A stretch of 64,000 bases of DNA. Origin: Sphingobium psychrophilum. Its GTDB lineage: Bacteria; Pseudomonadota; Alphaproteobacteria; Sphingomonadales; Sphingomonadaceae. The position numbers and the translations under genes were made by a program. The stretch lies in contig NZ_JABBFV010000007.1 in NCBI RefSeq assembly GCF_012927105.1, forward strand, positions 62,001-126,000. The letters run 5' to 3'. The notes under the pieces were generated by a model. That model was not told where the DNA came from and made no database searches. It worked only from the letters and a program-made list of their open reading frames with translations. Shown one piece after another: positions 16,921-27,807 of the stretch (positions within the stretch are counted from its first letter, which is position 1; the number at the start of each line of letters is the position of its first letter).

Positions 16921-16944
16921 CCATCCGCCCCGCCGCCTTTAGGG
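16917..16944 (+). promoter_or_regulatory. Probable promoter of tRNA-Lys
   Basis: TTGACC at 16917-16922 (overlapping the folK stop) and TTAGGG at 16939-16944, 16 bases apart, ending 18 bases before the tRNA. The -10 match is weak. Confidence 0.4.
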
Positions 16945-16962
16945 CAACCTCCACCGCTTCGG

Positions 16963-17038
16963 GGGTCCATAGCTCAGTCGGTAGAGCAACTGACTTTTAA
17001 TCAGTAGGTCGCTGGTTCGAACCCAGCTGGACTCACCA
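16963..17038 (+). tRNA. tRNA-Lys (anticodon TTT)
   Basis: 76 bases with encoded CCA. The acceptor stem gggtcca pairs with tggactc (one G-T pair). D-loop gctcagtcggtagagc, anticodon arm actga-cttttaa-tcagt, and T arm gctggttcgaacccagc all fold. The CCA end abuts the stop codon of the convergent glgX gene with no spacer. Confidence 0.98.
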
Positions 17039-18910
17039 TCATCGTTCCGGTCGCATCAGCGCGACGGAGCGGCCGCCCACTTCGATAGCGCCGTCCGCCA
17101 CATGAAAGCGGCAGGGTTGCGCGTCGCCATTGACGCAGATCGCGACCCCGCTCGCGCGGTAGCGCATCGTCAGGCGGCGGCGGGACGGGTCTTCCCACTG
17201 GCCCACGGTCAGCGCCCGTCCATCCTCGTCCAGCCATTCCACGTCGGCATCGGACAATAGCGTCACGCCGCTCAGATCGGGCGTGTCCGCCCGCAGCCTA
17301 GCCAGTGCGAAACTATGCGCCTCCAGATCGCGATCCCGCCCGTCCCAATCGATCCAGCCGATCGCATTATCCTGCGCATAGGCATTGTTGTTGCCCTGCT
17401 GGGTTCGGCCGAACTCGTCGCCAGCGGTCAGCATGATCGCGCCGCGCGATGCGAAGAGAGTGGCAAACAACGCCTTGATATCGCCGACCCGCGCGGCCTC
17501 AATCGCCGGATCATCGCTCGTCCCCTCGACGCCATTGTTCCAGCTGAAATTTTCGCCATGACCATCGCGATTCTGTTCGCCATTGGCATCATTGTGGCGC
17601 TGCTCGTAAGCGGTCAGGTCGGCCAGGGTGAAACCATCATGGGCGGCCAGGAAATTGACGCTGCGGGTCATGCCGTTGCCGAAAATATCCGATGAACCGG
17701 CCAGCCGCGTAGCCAACGCGCCCAGCGTTCCCGCATCGCCGCGCCAGAAGCGGCGCATGTCGTCACGATAGCGGTCGTTCCATTCCAGCCACCCCTCGCC
17801 GAAATTGCCCAGTTGATAGCCGCCCGGACCGATGTCCCACGGCTCGGCGATCAGGATGCGGTCTGCCAGCAGCGGATCGGCGCGCATCTCCTGCAACAAT
17901 GGCGCATGGGGATCGAAGCCGTCCGCCATCCGCCCCAGCGCCGGGCCAAGGTCGAAGCGGAAGCCATCCACCCCCGCCTGTGCCACGAAATAGCGCAGCG
18001 AATCGAGGATCAGGCGGCGCGTGACCGGCGCGTTGCAGGCGATACTGTTGCCGGTGCCGGTATCGTTGATCAGCCGCCCGTCGGCTCCGTGGCGGAAATA
18101 GCCGCGCGCATCCAGCCCGCGCAGCGACAGGGTCGGCCCCTGCGCGTCGCTTTCGCCGTCATGATTGTAAACCATGTCGAGGATCACGCCGATGCCTGCC
18201 TGATGCAGCGCCGCCACCATCGCGCGCAATTCCGCCATGCCGCCAGGCGCCAGCCGCGGGTCGAGCGCGAAATAGCTGACCGGATTATAGCCCCAGGCGT
18301 TGGTGAGGCCCAGCGGCCCCAAATGCCGCTCGTCGATCCAGGCGTTGATCGGCATCAGCTCGATTGCGGACACATGCAGGCTTTGCAGATGCGCGATGAC
18401 CGCCGGATGAGCCAGCGCCGCGATGGTACCGCGCTGCGCTGGCGGGACGTCAGGGTGCAGCATGGTGAAACCGCGCACCTGCACTTCGTAGATGAGGCCG
18501 CCCGGCGCGAAGCGTGGCGGCTCCGGCGGCAGCGGTTCGATTGCGGCCGCGACGACACCCTTGGGCATCAGCCGCGCGGTGTCGCACCCGCGCCCACGCG
18601 GCGCGCCCAGCGCCGGATCATAGTGGAACGCCCGGTCGATCGCAGGCGCATAGGGATCGAGCAGCAGCTTGTCGGGGTCGAACCACAGGCCCGCGTCCGG
18701 ATCATAGGGGCCATCGGCGCGCAGGCCGTAGCGCGCGCCCGCGCCGACGCCCGCCGCCTCGACATGCCAGCAGCCGTCCGCATCGCGCAGCATCGGCAGG
18801 CGGACCTCGCGATCGTCGCTGTCGAACAGGCAAAGCCACAATTGGGTCGCCTCGGGCGACCAGACGCAAAAGCGTGTGCCGCTTGGCCCCACCGATATGC
18901 CCGGCGTCAC
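17039..18910 (-). CDS. glgX: Glycogen debranching enzyme GlgX
   Basis: Isoamylase-type GH13 enzyme that cleaves alpha-1,6 branches left by phosphorylase. 623 residues, slightly short of typical GlgX. N-terminal CBM48-like domain (GTRFCVWSPEATQLWLCLFD) to about 140, then the GH13 barrel: DMVYNHDGES, GVDGFRFDLGPALGR with the nucleophile Asp, LIAEPWDIGPGGYQLGNF with the acid Glu, and FLAAHDGFTLADLTAYEQRHN. Its ATG overlaps the glgA stop by four bases. Last gene of the glycogen operon, running up to the tRNA-Lys gene. Confidence 0.93.
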   Translation of the reverse strand: MTPGISVGPSGTRFCVWSPEATQLWLCLFDSDDREVRLPMLRDADGCWHVEAAGVGAGARYGLRADGPYDPDAGLWFDPDKLLLDPYAPAIDRAFHYDPALGAPRGRGCDTARLMPKGVVAAAIEPLPPEPPRFAPGGLIYEVQVRGFTMLHPDVPPAQRGTIAALAHPAVIAHLQSLHVSAIELMPINAWIDERHLGPLGLTNAWGYNPVSYFALDPRLAPGGMAELRAMVAALHQAGIGVILDMVYNHDGESDAQGPTLSLRGLDARGYFRHGADGRLINDTGTGNSIACNAPVTRRLILDSLRYFVAQAGVDGFRFDLGPALGRMADGFDPHAPLLQEMRADPLLADRILIAEPWDIGPGGYQLGNFGEGWLEWNDRYRDDMRRFWRGDAGTLGALATRLAGSSDIFGNGMTRSVNFLAAHDGFTLADLTAYEQRHNDANGEQNRDGHGENFSWNNGVEGTSDDPAIEAARVGDIKALFATLFASRGAIMLTAGDEFGRTQQGNNNAYAQDNAIGWIDWDGRDRDLEAHSFALARLRADTPDLSGVTLLSDADVEWLDEDGRALTVGQWEDPSRRRLTMRYRASGVAICVNGDAQPCRFHVADGAIEVGGRSVALMRPER

Positions 18911-20355
18911 GCCGCCTCCGCGATCAACGACCGATACAGGTCCGCATATTTCGCCGCGCTATGGGGCCAGGAAAAGTCGGCGCGCATCCCCGCGCGTTGC
19001 ATCGCCTGCCACGCCACCTTGTCCCCATACAGGTCCACCAGCCGGTTGATCGCGCCATGCAGCGCCAGCGGATCGGACGGCGTAAACACGATACCGGTCG
19101 CTGCGCCCGCGCCCACCGCGGCCTCATTAGCGTCGATCACCGTGTCGGCCAGCCCACCGACCCGCGCCACCACCGGCACGCAGCCATAGCGCAGCGCATA
19201 AAGCTGGGTCAGGCCGCACGGTTCGAAGCGCGAGGGGATCAATATGGCGTCCCCGCCCGCCTGCATCAGGTGCGACAGCGGCTCGTCATAGCCGATCTGC
19301 ACGCCGATCCGACCACGATGCCGGTCCGCGGCCCCCAGGAGCGCGCCTTCGAGCGGATGATCGCCCGATCCCAGCACGGCCAGCTTGCCCCCCAGCGCGA
19401 CCAGATGTTCGGCCGCGTCGATCATCATGTCCATGCCCTTCTGCCAGGTCAGGCGGCTGACGATGATGCAGATCGGCGCACCGTCATGATCCAGCCCGAA
19501 GCGCCGTTCGAGCGCACGGCGGTTCGCTGCTCGCCCGCCCAATGCGCGCGCGCTATACGGCTTGGCGATCAGGCCGTCGGTCGCCGGGTTCCAGATGTCG
19601 GTATCGACGCCGTTCAATATGCCGTGCAGCCGGTCCACCCGGCCGTTGATCAGGCCATCCAGCCCCATGCCATGGACCGCCGACCGGATTTCCTGCGCAT
19701 AGCTGGGGCTGACCGTGGTGATCGCGTCGGCCGATACCAGCCCCGCCTTCAGATAGCCGGTGCCGCCATAATATTCGACGCCATCGACGCCCCAGGCTTC
19801 GGGCGGCAGGCCGAGGTCGGGGAAGATGCCCGCGCTATACCGGCCCTGGAAGGCGAGATTGTGGATCGTCACGACCTTGGGCACATGCGCCGCCGGGCCA
19901 AAGCGCATATAGGCGGCGGTCATCGCCGCCTGCCAGTCATGGACATGGACGATGTCGGGCCGCCACCCCTTCACCCCGTCCGCCGCTATATCCGCCCCGG
20001 CGCGCGACAGGGCGGCGAAGCGCCGCCAATTGTCGTTCCAGTCATTGCCGCCATGATCGCCATAGGGGCCGCCTTCGCGCGCGAAAAAGTCTGGCGCATC
20101 CAGCACCAGCAGGTCCAGGCCGTCGACCTGCGCGGCCAGCACGCTGGCGCTCGCCCCGAACAGATCGTCGTATCGGCGCACCGCCTTCGCCTTGCCCAGG
20201 CGCGCGATGACGGCGGGATAGCCGGGGATAAGCGTGCGCACCTGCACCCCCTGCCTCGCCAGCGCGCCGGGCAGCGCGCCCGCGACATCGGCCAGCCCGC
20301 CGGTCTTGATCAGCGGATAGATTTCGGACGCGACCGATAGCAGCTTGATCGTCAT
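18907..20355 (-). CDS. glgA: Glycogen synthase (ADP-glucose)
   Basis: GT5 glucosyltransferase that extends alpha-1,4-glucan from ADP-glucose. 482 residues from the ATG at 20355, giving the family N-terminus MTIKLLSVASEIYPLIKTGGLADV with the ADP-glucose-binding KTGGL. Also HDWQAAM, TIHNLAFQG, and the C-terminal GT-B motifs SRLTWQKGMDM, and PSRFEPCGLTQLYALRYG. The in-frame extension to 20505 overlaps glgC and is not family-like. Eight bases follow the glgC stop. Confidence 0.96.
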   Translation of the reverse strand: MTIKLLSVASEIYPLIKTGGLADVAGALPGALARQGVQVRTLIPGYPAVIARLGKAKAVRRYDDLFGASASVLAAQVDGLDLLVLDAPDFFAREGGPYGDHGGNDWNDNWRRFAALSRAGADIAADGVKGWRPDIVHVHDWQAAMTAAYMRFGPAAHVPKVVTIHNLAFQGRYSAGIFPDLGLPPEAWGVDGVEYYGGTGYLKAGLVSADAITTVSPSYAQEIRSAVHGMGLDGLINGRVDRLHGILNGVDTDIWNPATDGLIAKPYSARALGGRAANRRALERRFGLDHDGAPICIIVSRLTWQKGMDMMIDAAEHLVALGGKLAVLGSGDHPLEGALLGAADRHRGRIGVQIGYDEPLSHLMQAGGDAILIPSRFEPCGLTQLYALRYGCVPVVARVGGLADTVIDANEAAVGAGAATGIVFTPSDPLALHGAINRLVDLYGDKVAWQAMQRAGMRADFSWPHSAAKYADLYRSLIAEAA

Positions 20356-20363
20356 GGCGGGGA

Positions 20364-21623
20364 TCAGGCCACCAGCCGGTCGATCATCGGCTGCGTCACC
20401 AGGCATATGCCGCTGTCCGTGCGACGGAAGCGCTGCGCATCGTCTTCGGGATGTTCGCCGATGATGAGGCCCGGCGGAATGATGATCCCAGAATCCAGCA
20501 CGCATTTATGCAGCCGCGCCCCGCGCCCGATCTCGCAATCGGGCATGATGACGCTGTCCGTCACCGACGAGAAGCTGTGGGTGCGCACGCCCGAAAAGAG
20601 CAGGCTGCGATGGAGCGAGGAGCCGGACACGATGCACCCGCCCGCCACGAGCGAGGATGTGGCCGAACCGCGCCGCCCGTCCTCGTCATGCACGAACTTG
20701 GCGGGCGGTGTGACTTCTGAATAGGTCCAGAGCGGCCAGCTGCGGTCATAGAGGTCAAGCGAGGGAACGACATCGGTGAGGTCGATGCTGGCCTGCCAAT
20801 AGGCGTCGATTGTGCCGACATCGCGCCAATAAGGCTCCAGCTCGCTCTCGGCGCGGACGCAACTACTGGAAAATCGATGCGCCACCGCTTTGCCATGCTT
20901 GACGATATAAGGGATGATATCGCCGCCGAAATCGCGCTTGCTCTTGGGATCGTCGGCGTCGCGACGCAATTGTTCGATCAGGAATTTGGTCTGGAAAACG
21001 TAGATTCCCATAGACGCCAGCGCCATGTCGGGCTGGCCGGGGATGCCGGGCGGGTCTTTGGGCTTTTCGATGAAGTCGGTGATGACGTCCTGCTCATCGA
21101 CATGCATCACGCCAAAGCCGACCGCCTCCATCCGCGGCACCTCCAGACAGCCGACGGTGACGTCCGCGCCACTATCGACATGCTGTTGCAGCATCAACTC
21201 ATAGTCCATTTTATAGACATGGTCGCCGGCCAGCAGCACCATATATTCGGGCGCATAGCTTTCGATGATGTCGATATTCTGGAACACCGCGTCGGCGGTG
21301 CCTTCATACCATTGGCTTTCCGACACGCGCTGGCTCGCGGGCAGGATGTCGAAACTTTCATTGCGTTCGGGGCGCAGGAAATTCCAGCCGCGTTGCAGGT
21401 GTCGGATCAGCGAGTGGGCCTTATATTGGGTCGCCACGCCGATCCGGCGGATGCCGCTGTTCAGCGCATTGGACAAAGCGAAATCGATGATCCGCGCCTT
21501 GCCGCCGAAATGCACGGCGGGCTTGGCCCGCTTGTCGGTCAGCTCGGCCAGCCGACTGCCGCGTCCGCCCGCCAGCACATAGGCCATGGCGTCACGCGCG
21601 ATCGGCTGATGTCTCGTCTGCAT
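20364..21623 (-). CDS. glgC: Glucose-1-phosphate adenylyltransferase
   Basis: Makes ADP-glucose, the committed and usually allosteric step of glycogen synthesis. 419 residues from the ATG at 21623. Nucleotidyltransferase core: [29 protein letters not shown], then [21 protein letters not shown], and [10 protein letters not shown] left-handed beta-helix follows ([39 protein letters not shown]). Sits between glgB and glgA in the operon. Confidence 0.96.
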   Translation of the reverse strand: MQTRHQPIARDAMAYVLAGGRGSRLAELTDKRAKPAVHFGGKARIIDFALSNALNSGIRRIGVATQYKAHSLIRHLQRGWNFLRPERNESFDILPASQRVSESQWYEGTADAVFQNIDIIESYAPEYMVLLAGDHVYKMDYELMLQQHVDSGADVTVGCLEVPRMEAVGFGVMHVDEQDVITDFIEKPKDPPGIPGQPDMALASMGIYVFQTKFLIEQLRRDADDPKSKRDFGGDIIPYIVKHGKAVAHRFSSSCVRAESELEPYWRDVGTIDAYWQASIDLTDVVPSLDLYDRSWPLWTYSEVTPPAKFVHDEDGRRGSATSSLVAGGCIVSGSSLHRSLLFSGVRTHSFSSVTDSVIMPDCEIGRGARLHKCVLDSGIIIPPGLIIGEHPEDDAQRFRRTDSGICLVTQPMIDRLVA

Positions 21624-21672
21624 TAAGCCTCTCCTTGCGTTACCCGCGACTGCCTGCACGCGCCGTCGGTGT

Positions 21673-23850
21673 TCAATAATCCAGTTCCAGCATCAAGGTT
21701 GCAAAGGGCGGGATGGTGATGTTCGCCCACCCTTCCTCGTCCGCCTGCACCTGCCCCATATTGCCCGCGCCGCTGCCGCCATAATCGGCCGCATCGCTAT
21801 TCAATATCTCGCGCCACCGCCCGCCCGACGGCAGCCGCATCCGATAGCCATGGCGCAGCATCGGGGTGAAATGGCTGATGATGACGATCGGGCGAACGCC
21901 GGGCGCACGCCGTTGCCAGGCGAAGATCGAATCCGCCGCGCCATCGACCAGTACCCATTCGAACCCCTCCGGCTCGCAATCGCGCTCATGCAGCGCCGGG
22001 CGGGCGCGGTAGAGATGGTTGAGGTCGCTCACCAGCCGCTGCACGCCCAGATGCGGCCCATGGTCGAGCAGATCCCAGTCGAGCGGGCGCTCCTCGCTCC
22101 ATTCGCTGCGCTGGGCAAACTCCTGCCCCATGAACAGCAGCTTCTTGCCCGGATAGCCCCACATGAAGCCATAATAGGCCCGCAGCGTTGCGAATTTCTG
22201 TGCATCATCGCCCGGCATCTTGTGCAGCAGCGACGCCTTGCCATGCACCACCTCGTCATGACTCAACGCCAGCACGAAATTCTCGGTAAAGGCATAGAGC
22301 AAGCCAAAGGTGATGTCGTCATGATGATGGGCGCGATGCACCGGATCACGCTGCAAATAACGCAGCGTATCGTGCATGAAGCCCATATTCCATTTGAAGC
22401 CAAAGCCCAGCCCGCCGGTGTGGACGGGCTTCGACACGCCGGGCCAGCTGGTCGATTCCTCGGCGATGGTCATGATGCCGGGCTGCGCGCCATACAGCGC
22501 CTTGTTCATCTGCTGGAGGAAGGCGACGGCCTCCACATTTTCCCGGCCGCCATGGTCGTTGGGTACCCATTCGCCGGGTTTGCGCGAATAATCGAGGTAC
22601 AGCATCGACGCAACCGCATCGACCCGCAGGCCATCGACATGATAGCGTTCGGCCCAGAACAGCGCATTGTTGACCAGAAATTGCGACACTTCGCGCCGCC
22701 CGAAATTATAGATGGCGGTGTTCCAGTCGGGGTGGAACCCCTTGCGCGGGTCGGCATGTTCGTAGAGCGCCGTGCCGTCGAAATGCGCCAGACCATGTTC
22801 GTCGGTCGGGAAATGCGCCGGCACCCAGTCCAGAATGACGCCTATACCCGCCCGATGCGCCCCGTCCACGAAGCGCGCGAACCCCGCCGGATCGCCGAAG
22901 CGCGCGGTCGGCGCGTAAAGGCCCAGCGTCTGATATCCCCAACTGGGGTCATAGGGATATTCGCTGATCGGCAGAAATTCGATATGGGTGAAGCCCATGC
23001 CGACGACATAGGGGATCAGGCGGTTGGCCAGTTCGTCCCAGCTAAGGAAATTACCCTCGTCGTCGCGCTGCCACGACCCGGCATGGACTTCGTAGATCGA
23101 CACCGGCTGGCGCCGGGCGTCGGTAGTGCGCCAGTGCTGGCGATGTCGGTCGTCTCCCCATTTATGGTCCAGCGGCGCAGCGACGATCGATGCGGTGGAG
23201 GGCCGCAATTCGCTTTTGAAGGCATAGGGATCGGCCTTGAGCGGCAGGCGCACGCTGTCCGCGCCGATAATTTCGAACTTGTACGCGCTGCCCGGACCGA
23301 CTTCGGGCAGGAAAATCTCCCAAAGGCCCGCATCGGCGCGACGGCGCATCAGCCCGCGCCGACCATCCCAGCGGTTGAAGTCGCCCACCACCGACACGCG
23401 CCGCGCATTGGGCGCCCAGACCGCGAAATGCGTCCCCTCGACGCCTTCGTGCGTCATGACATGCGCGCCGAGCTTGTCGAACAGGCGGCCGTGCGATCCT
23501 TGCGCCAGATAATGATCGTCCATCGGACCCAGCACCGGACCGAAGCCATAGGGATCGATCATCGCATAGTGGCCGCCATCGCCAAAGGTGGCGACATAGC
23601 GCAACGGCTGGCGTTTGCGGATAGCAACCTTACCGAAAAACAGCCCGTCGCCATGAACCTGCGTCAGATTACCGACCGTCTTGCCGTCCAGCGTCTGCGC
23701 CGTCACGCTCAGCGCTTCGGGCATCACCATGCAGGCGGTGAAATCCCCCTTCCCCTCTATGGCGCCAGCCGGATGCACGCCAAGCGTGGCGAAGGGATCG
23801 TCGTCAAGGCCCGTAACCAGCCGGTCGATCTGTTCCGGCGTCAACGCCAC
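21673..23850 (-). CDS. glgB: 1,4-alpha-glucan branching enzyme
   Basis: GH13 enzyme that introduces alpha-1,6 branches. 725 residues, normal for GlgB with two N-terminal domains: an N1 module (residues 1-110) and a CBM48 ([23 protein letters not shown] near 140). Catalytic barrel: [44 protein letters not shown] with the nucleophile Asp, [13 protein letters not shown] with the acid Glu, and [12 protein letters not shown]. Eighteen bases after glgP. Confidence 0.97.
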   Translation of the reverse strand: MALTPEQIDRLVTGLDDDPFATLGVHPAGAIEGKGDFTACMVMPEALSVTAQTLDGKTVGNLTQVHGDGLFFGKVAIRKRQPLRYVATFGDGGHYAMIDPYGFGPVLGPMDDHYLAQGSHGRLFDKLGAHVMTHEGVEGTHFAVWAPNARRVSVVGDFNRWDGRRGLMRRRADAGLWEIFLPEVGPGSAYKFEIIGADSVRLPLKADPYAFKSELRPSTASIVAAPLDHKWGDDRHRQHWRTTDARRQPVSIYEVHAGSWQRDDEGNFLSWDELANRLIPYVVGMGFTHIEFLPISEYPYDPSWGYQTLGLYAPTARFGDPAGFARFVDGAHRAGIGVILDWVPAHFPTDEHGLAHFDGTALYEHADPRKGFHPDWNTAIYNFGRREVSQFLVNNALFWAERYHVDGLRVDAVASMLYLDYSRKPGEWVPNDHGGRENVEAVAFLQQMNKALYGAQPGIMTIAEESTSWPGVSKPVHTGGLGFGFKWNMGFMHDTLRYLQRDPVHRAHHHDDITFGLLYAFTENFVLALSHDEVVHGKASLLHKMPGDDAQKFATLRAYYGFMWGYPGKKLLFMGQEFAQRSEWSEERPLDWDLLDHGPHLGVQRLVSDLNHLYRARPALHERDCEPEGFEWVLVDGAADSIFAWQRRAPGVRPIVIISHFTPMLRHGYRMRLPSGGRWREILNSDAADYGGSGAGNMGQVQADEEGWANITIPPFATLMLELDY

Positions 23851-23868
23851 CCTATCCCTCGCTTACGC

Positions 23869-26355
23869 TCATGGCGTGATTTTCCAGATTTCGGCCGCAT
23901 ATTCGCGGATCGTACGGTCGGACGAGAACCATCCCATGCGCGCGACATTGTGGATCGCCTTCTTCGCCCAGAGCGACTGGTCCATCCAGAGCGCATCGAC
24001 CTGCCGCTGGGCCGCGGAATAGCTGTCGAAATCGGCCGCGACCATGAACCAGTCATGATCATATAATCCCTGCACCAGCCCCTTATAGCGGTCCGGGTCG
24101 TCGGGCGAGAAGACGCCGCTGGCGATTGCATCGAGCGCCTGGCCCAGTTCGCGGCTCTGGCCGATCACATCGCGCGGGACGTAGCCGCTGGCGCGCTGGT
24201 CGTTCACTTCCTGCGCGGTCAGGCCGAAGATGATGATATTATCCTCGCCCACATGGTCGCGCATTTCGACATTGGCACCGTCCAGCGTGCCGATGGTCAG
24301 CGCGCCATTGACCGCGAACTTCATATTGCCGGTGCCGGACGCTTCCATGCCCGCGGTCGAAATCTGTTCGGACAGGTCAGCGGCGGGGATCATCACCTCC
24401 GCCATGGAGACATTGTAATTGGGCACGAATTGCAGCTTCAGCAGCCCCTGTACCGCGGGATCATGATTGACCGCGCGGGCAACGTCGCCGGCCAGTTTGA
24501 TGATCAGCTTGGCGTTGTGATAGCTCGACGCCGCCTTGCCGCCGAACAGCTTGACGCGGGGCACCCAGTCCTTTTCCGGGTGCGAGCGGATCTGGTCGTA
24601 GAGCGACACGGCCTCCACGATGTTGAGCAGCTGCCTTTTATATTCGTGGATGCGCTTGATCTGGATGTCGAACAGCGCAGCTGGGTCGATCCGGGCATTG
24701 AAACGCTTGCGCAGCAGGTCCGACAGGGCGCCCTTGTTGGCGCGCTTCACCGCCAGGAATTTCTCCTGAAACCCGCTATCGTCGGCAAAACCGTCCAGGT
24801 CGCGCAGCGCTTCGGGATCGTCCAGAAACCGATCGCCGATCGCCTCGCGGATGAGGCCCGTCAGGCCCGGATTGCACTGCATCAGCCAGCGGCGGAAGGT
24901 GACGCCGTTGGTCTTGTTGTTGATCCGCGTGGGATAGAGTTTGTGCAGGTCGGCAAAGACCGTGACCTTCATCAGGTCGGTGTGCAGCGCCGACACGCCA
25001 TTGACGCTGTGAGACCCGGCAAAGGCGAGGTTGCCCATGCGCACGCGCCGATCCCCGCCCTCGTCGATCAGCGATATCGTGCCGATCGCGTCGTCGGTGA
25101 ACTGGGCCGACCCATCTTCCGCTTTGAGACGGCGGGCTTCGCCCAGCAGCTTGCTGTTGATCGCATAGACGATCTGCATGTGCCGGGGCAGCAGCCGTTC
25201 GAACAGCGGCACCGGCCAGCTTTCCAGCGCTTCGGGCAGCAACGTATGGTTGGTGTAGCTGAAGGTGAGCCGCGTGATGTCCCACGCCTCGCCGAAATCC
25301 ACGCCATGATCGTCCAGCAGGATGCGCATCAGCTCCGCCACCGCCACCGCGGGATGGGTGTCGTTGAGCTGGATCGCCGCCTTGTCCGGCAGGGTCAGGA
25401 TGCTGCCAAAATATTGGATATGCCGCCGGACGATGTCCTGCAACGAAGCTGAGGAGAAGAAATATTCCTGCCGCAGCCGCAATTCCTGGCCGGCCGTTGA
25501 ACTGTCGGCGGGATAAAGGACGCGGGTCAGCGATTCCGCCCGGTTGCTTTCGGCCAGTGCGCCCATATGGTCGCCTGCATTGAACTTGTCGAGCAGGATA
25601 GGGTCGATCGGCTGCGCTTCCCAGAGGCGCAGCGTATTGATCCGCTTGCCGCGCCAGCCCGCGATCGGCGTGTCATAGGGGGTCGCGATCACCCGTTCGG
25701 CCGGTCGCCAGCGCATCTGGTGCGGCCCGGCATCCTCGCCCTCCGCCGGATCAACCCGCCCGCCAAAGCCGATCTCGTAACTCGCTTCGCGCCGCTCAAA
25801 CTCCCATGGATTGCCGTGCGCCAGCCAGTTTTCGGGCAATTCGACCTGCCAGCCGTCGCTGATTTCCTGCCGGAACATGCCGTTTACATAGCGGATGCCA
25901 TAGCCATAGGCGGGCACGTCCACCGTCGCCATGCTTTCCATGAAGCAGGCGGCCAGCCGCCCCAGGCCGCCATTGCCCAGCGCCGCATCCGGCTCCAGCG
26001 CGGCGATGATGTCGATATCGACCCCCAGCGAGGCGAGCGCCGCCTGCATGTCGTCTAGCATTTCCATGTTGGAAGCCGCATCGCGCATCAGCCGGCCGAT
26101 CAGGAATTCCAGGGACAGATAATAGACCCGCCGCCCTTCTTCCTCATAGGTTTTCTGGGTGGAGGTGATCCAGGCATCGATCACCCGGTCGCGGATCGCC
26201 AGGATGACGGCGTGCAGCCAGTCATGCGGCTTGGCCGCGGCCGCATTCTTGCCGATCCGATAGGTCAGGCGCTCGACAATTTCATGGGCGAGGACTTCCG
26301 GGTCCACCTGCCGCGGTGCGGGTATGGGAAGCTTGGTCTGGCCCTTGAGATTCAC
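23869..26355 (-). CDS. glgP: Glycogen phosphorylase
   Basis: Releases glucose 1-phosphate from glycogen chain ends. 828 residues, close to the family length. Visible are GNGGLGRLAACFMES, YGYGIRYVNGMF, LNDTHPAVAVAEL, RIHEYKRQLLN, and the PLP-lysine motif EASGTGNMKFAVNGAL. I chose the GTG at 26355 because aaggggga lies nine bases upstream; a longer reading to 26439 gives MLRCKNVHGAPRG, which is not family-like. First gene of the operon glgP-B-C-A-X, which puts breakdown and synthesis under one promoter. Confidence 0.95.
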   Translation of the reverse strand: MNLKGQTKLPIPAPRQVDPEVLAHEIVERLTYRIGKNAAAAKPHDWLHAVILAIRDRVIDAWITSTQKTYEEEGRRVYYLSLEFLIGRLMRDAASNMEMLDDMQAALASLGVDIDIIAALEPDAALGNGGLGRLAACFMESMATVDVPAYGYGIRYVNGMFRQEISDGWQVELPENWLAHGNPWEFERREASYEIGFGGRVDPAEGEDAGPHQMRWRPAERVIATPYDTPIAGWRGKRINTLRLWEAQPIDPILLDKFNAGDHMGALAESNRAESLTRVLYPADSSTAGQELRLRQEYFFSSASLQDIVRRHIQYFGSILTLPDKAAIQLNDTHPAVAVAELMRILLDDHGVDFGEAWDITRLTFSYTNHTLLPEALESWPVPLFERLLPRHMQIVYAINSKLLGEARRLKAEDGSAQFTDDAIGTISLIDEGGDRRVRMGNLAFAGSHSVNGVSALHTDLMKVTVFADLHKLYPTRINNKTNGVTFRRWLMQCNPGLTGLIREAIGDRFLDDPEALRDLDGFADDSGFQEKFLAVKRANKGALSDLLRKRFNARIDPAALFDIQIKRIHEYKRQLLNIVEAVSLYDQIRSHPEKDWVPRVKLFGGKAASSYHNAKLIIKLAGDVARAVNHDPAVQGLLKLQFVPNYNVSMAEVMIPAADLSEQISTAGMEASGTGNMKFAVNGALTIGTLDGANVEMRDHVGEDNIIIFGLTAQEVNDQRASGYVPRDVIGQSRELGQALDAIASGVFSPDDPDRYKGLVQGLYDHDWFMVAADFDSYSAAQRQVDALWMDQSLWAKKAIHNVARMGWFSSDRTIREYAAEIWKITP

Positions 26356-26484
26356 AGGCACGATCCCCCTTCGCTGAGTCGAACCCGATGATGGCACAGC
26401 CCCCCGCGGCGCGCCATGCACATTTTTGCAGCGCAGCAAGAAATATCGGCTGTTTTCAGCCGTTTCGAATGGAACCTTACGCCG

Positions 26485-27675
26485 CTATCGATGCAGCACG
26501 GCCTCACCCACGCCGGCACGCAGCTCGGCGCGCACCGGATAGGTGCTGGATGGCAGATGCTGGGTCATGAAAATGCCGATGAGCCGGTGGACCGGATCGA
26601 TCCAGAAATAGGTCGAAAAGACGCCGCCCCAATAATATTCATGGGCGTCCATGCCCATGGCGAAGCCCAGACCAAAGCCGACATCCTGATAATCCGCTTC
26701 GCTGAACATCGCGCTGGACAGGGTGGACAGGTCGCCGCCGCCCGGCAGCTGGTTGCGGCGCATCTGCGCCACCGTCTGCGCCGACAGCAGCCGCACGCCG
26801 TCCAGTTCCCCGCCGCGCAGCAACATGCGGGCGAAGCGATGATAGTCCGCCACGCCCGACACCAGCCCGCCGCCGCCCGAGAGGAAGCGCCCCGGCCGCC
26901 GCCACCCGCTGCGCGCGCCGATGTCCGCGATGGCAAGATCGCCCGTCTCGTCCAGCCGCCAGGCGTCGGTCATGCGGTCCGCCTTGTCATCGGGCAGGAC
27001 GAATGTCGTATCGACCATCACCAGCGGATCGAAGATGCGGGTGCGGAAAAACCGCTCCAAATCCATACCCGACAGCCGTTCGACCACCACGCCCAACACG
27101 TCGGTCGACACCGAATAATTCCACCGGTCGCCCGGCGAAAATTCCAGCGGCAGGGTGGAAAGGTCGGCGACGAACTGGTCTGACGTGCGCTTCTGCTGGA
27201 ACTCGTCGAGGCCGAGCTTGCGGTAGCGCGCGTCGATCGGCGTCTGGCGTTGCAGGCCATAGGTGAGGCCCGACGTATGGCGCAGCAGGTCGATCATCAG
27301 CATCGCACGCTTTGGCTTGGCGCGATTGGCCTGCCCCACGCGCAGGTCGGCAAATTCGGGAATGACGTCGGCGACGGGCGTATCGAGCGCGACCGCCCCC
27401 GCCTCCACCAGCATCATGAAAGCGACCGAGGTGATCGGCTTGGTCATCGATGCGATGCGGAACAGCGCGTCGTCGCGCAGCGGTTCGCCGGTCGCCCGCG
27501 CCGCGCCGCGCGTCACGGCAACCAACGGCTGCTCATCGCGCGACAGCAGCAATTGCATGTGCGGCAGCTTGCCGGTTGCCAGATAGCTGCGGTCGAGAAA
27601 GCCGACCAGCGCCTCCAGCCGGTCCGGGTCCATCCCCGCCGCCCGACACGCAATCCTGTCTACACCATCCGTCAT
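26485..27675 (-). CDS. Serine hydrolase, beta-lactamase class C / EstB family
   Basis: 396 residues from the ATG at 27675. No signal peptide, so probably cytosolic, unlike true AmpC. Class C-type motifs: S-M-T-K in FRIASMTKPITSVAFM (nucleophile Ser and Lys), W-N-Y-S-V-S (the Y-x-S/N box), and a late YYWGGVFSTYFWIDP replacing the KTG box. Such proteins are mostly esterases or peptidases, so this is unlikely to give resistance. The sequence before 27675 has no family character. Confidence 0.85.
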   Translation of the reverse strand: MTDGVDRIACRAAGMDPDRLEALVGFLDRSYLATGKLPHMQLLLSRDEQPLVAVTRGAARATGEPLRDDALFRIASMTKPITSVAFMMLVEAGAVALDTPVADVIPEFADLRVGQANRAKPKRAMLMIDLLRHTSGLTYGLQRQTPIDARYRKLGLDEFQQKRTSDQFVADLSTLPLEFSPGDRWNYSVSTDVLGVVVERLSGMDLERFFRTRIFDPLVMVDTTFVLPDDKADRMTDAWRLDETGDLAIADIGARSGWRRPGRFLSGGGGLVSGVADYHRFARMLLRGGELDGVRLLSAQTVAQMRRNQLPGGGDLSTLSSAMFSEADYQDVGFGLGFAMGMDAHEYYWGGVFSTYFWIDPVHRLIGIFMTQHLPSSTYPVRAELRAGVGEAVLHR

Positions 27676-27807
27676 GCCGATCCTCTTGTCGTGCCGGCCT
27701 TCGCTAACCCAGCGACGCAGGCAGGTAAACAGCTTGGCCGTTGCCAAGACCCCACCCGCCCCTCTATGGCAACGCGCCAGACCCGCTTACACTGGACCAC
27801 CACAGGC

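Noticed and set aside
21850..24066. A 738-codon plus-strand frame opposite glgB
   Set aside because: Antisense shadow; glgB has all GH13 motifs on the minus strand.
26485..27675. AmpC-type resistance beta-lactamase
   Set aside because: It lacks a signal peptide and the KTG box; esterase/peptidase relatives fit better.
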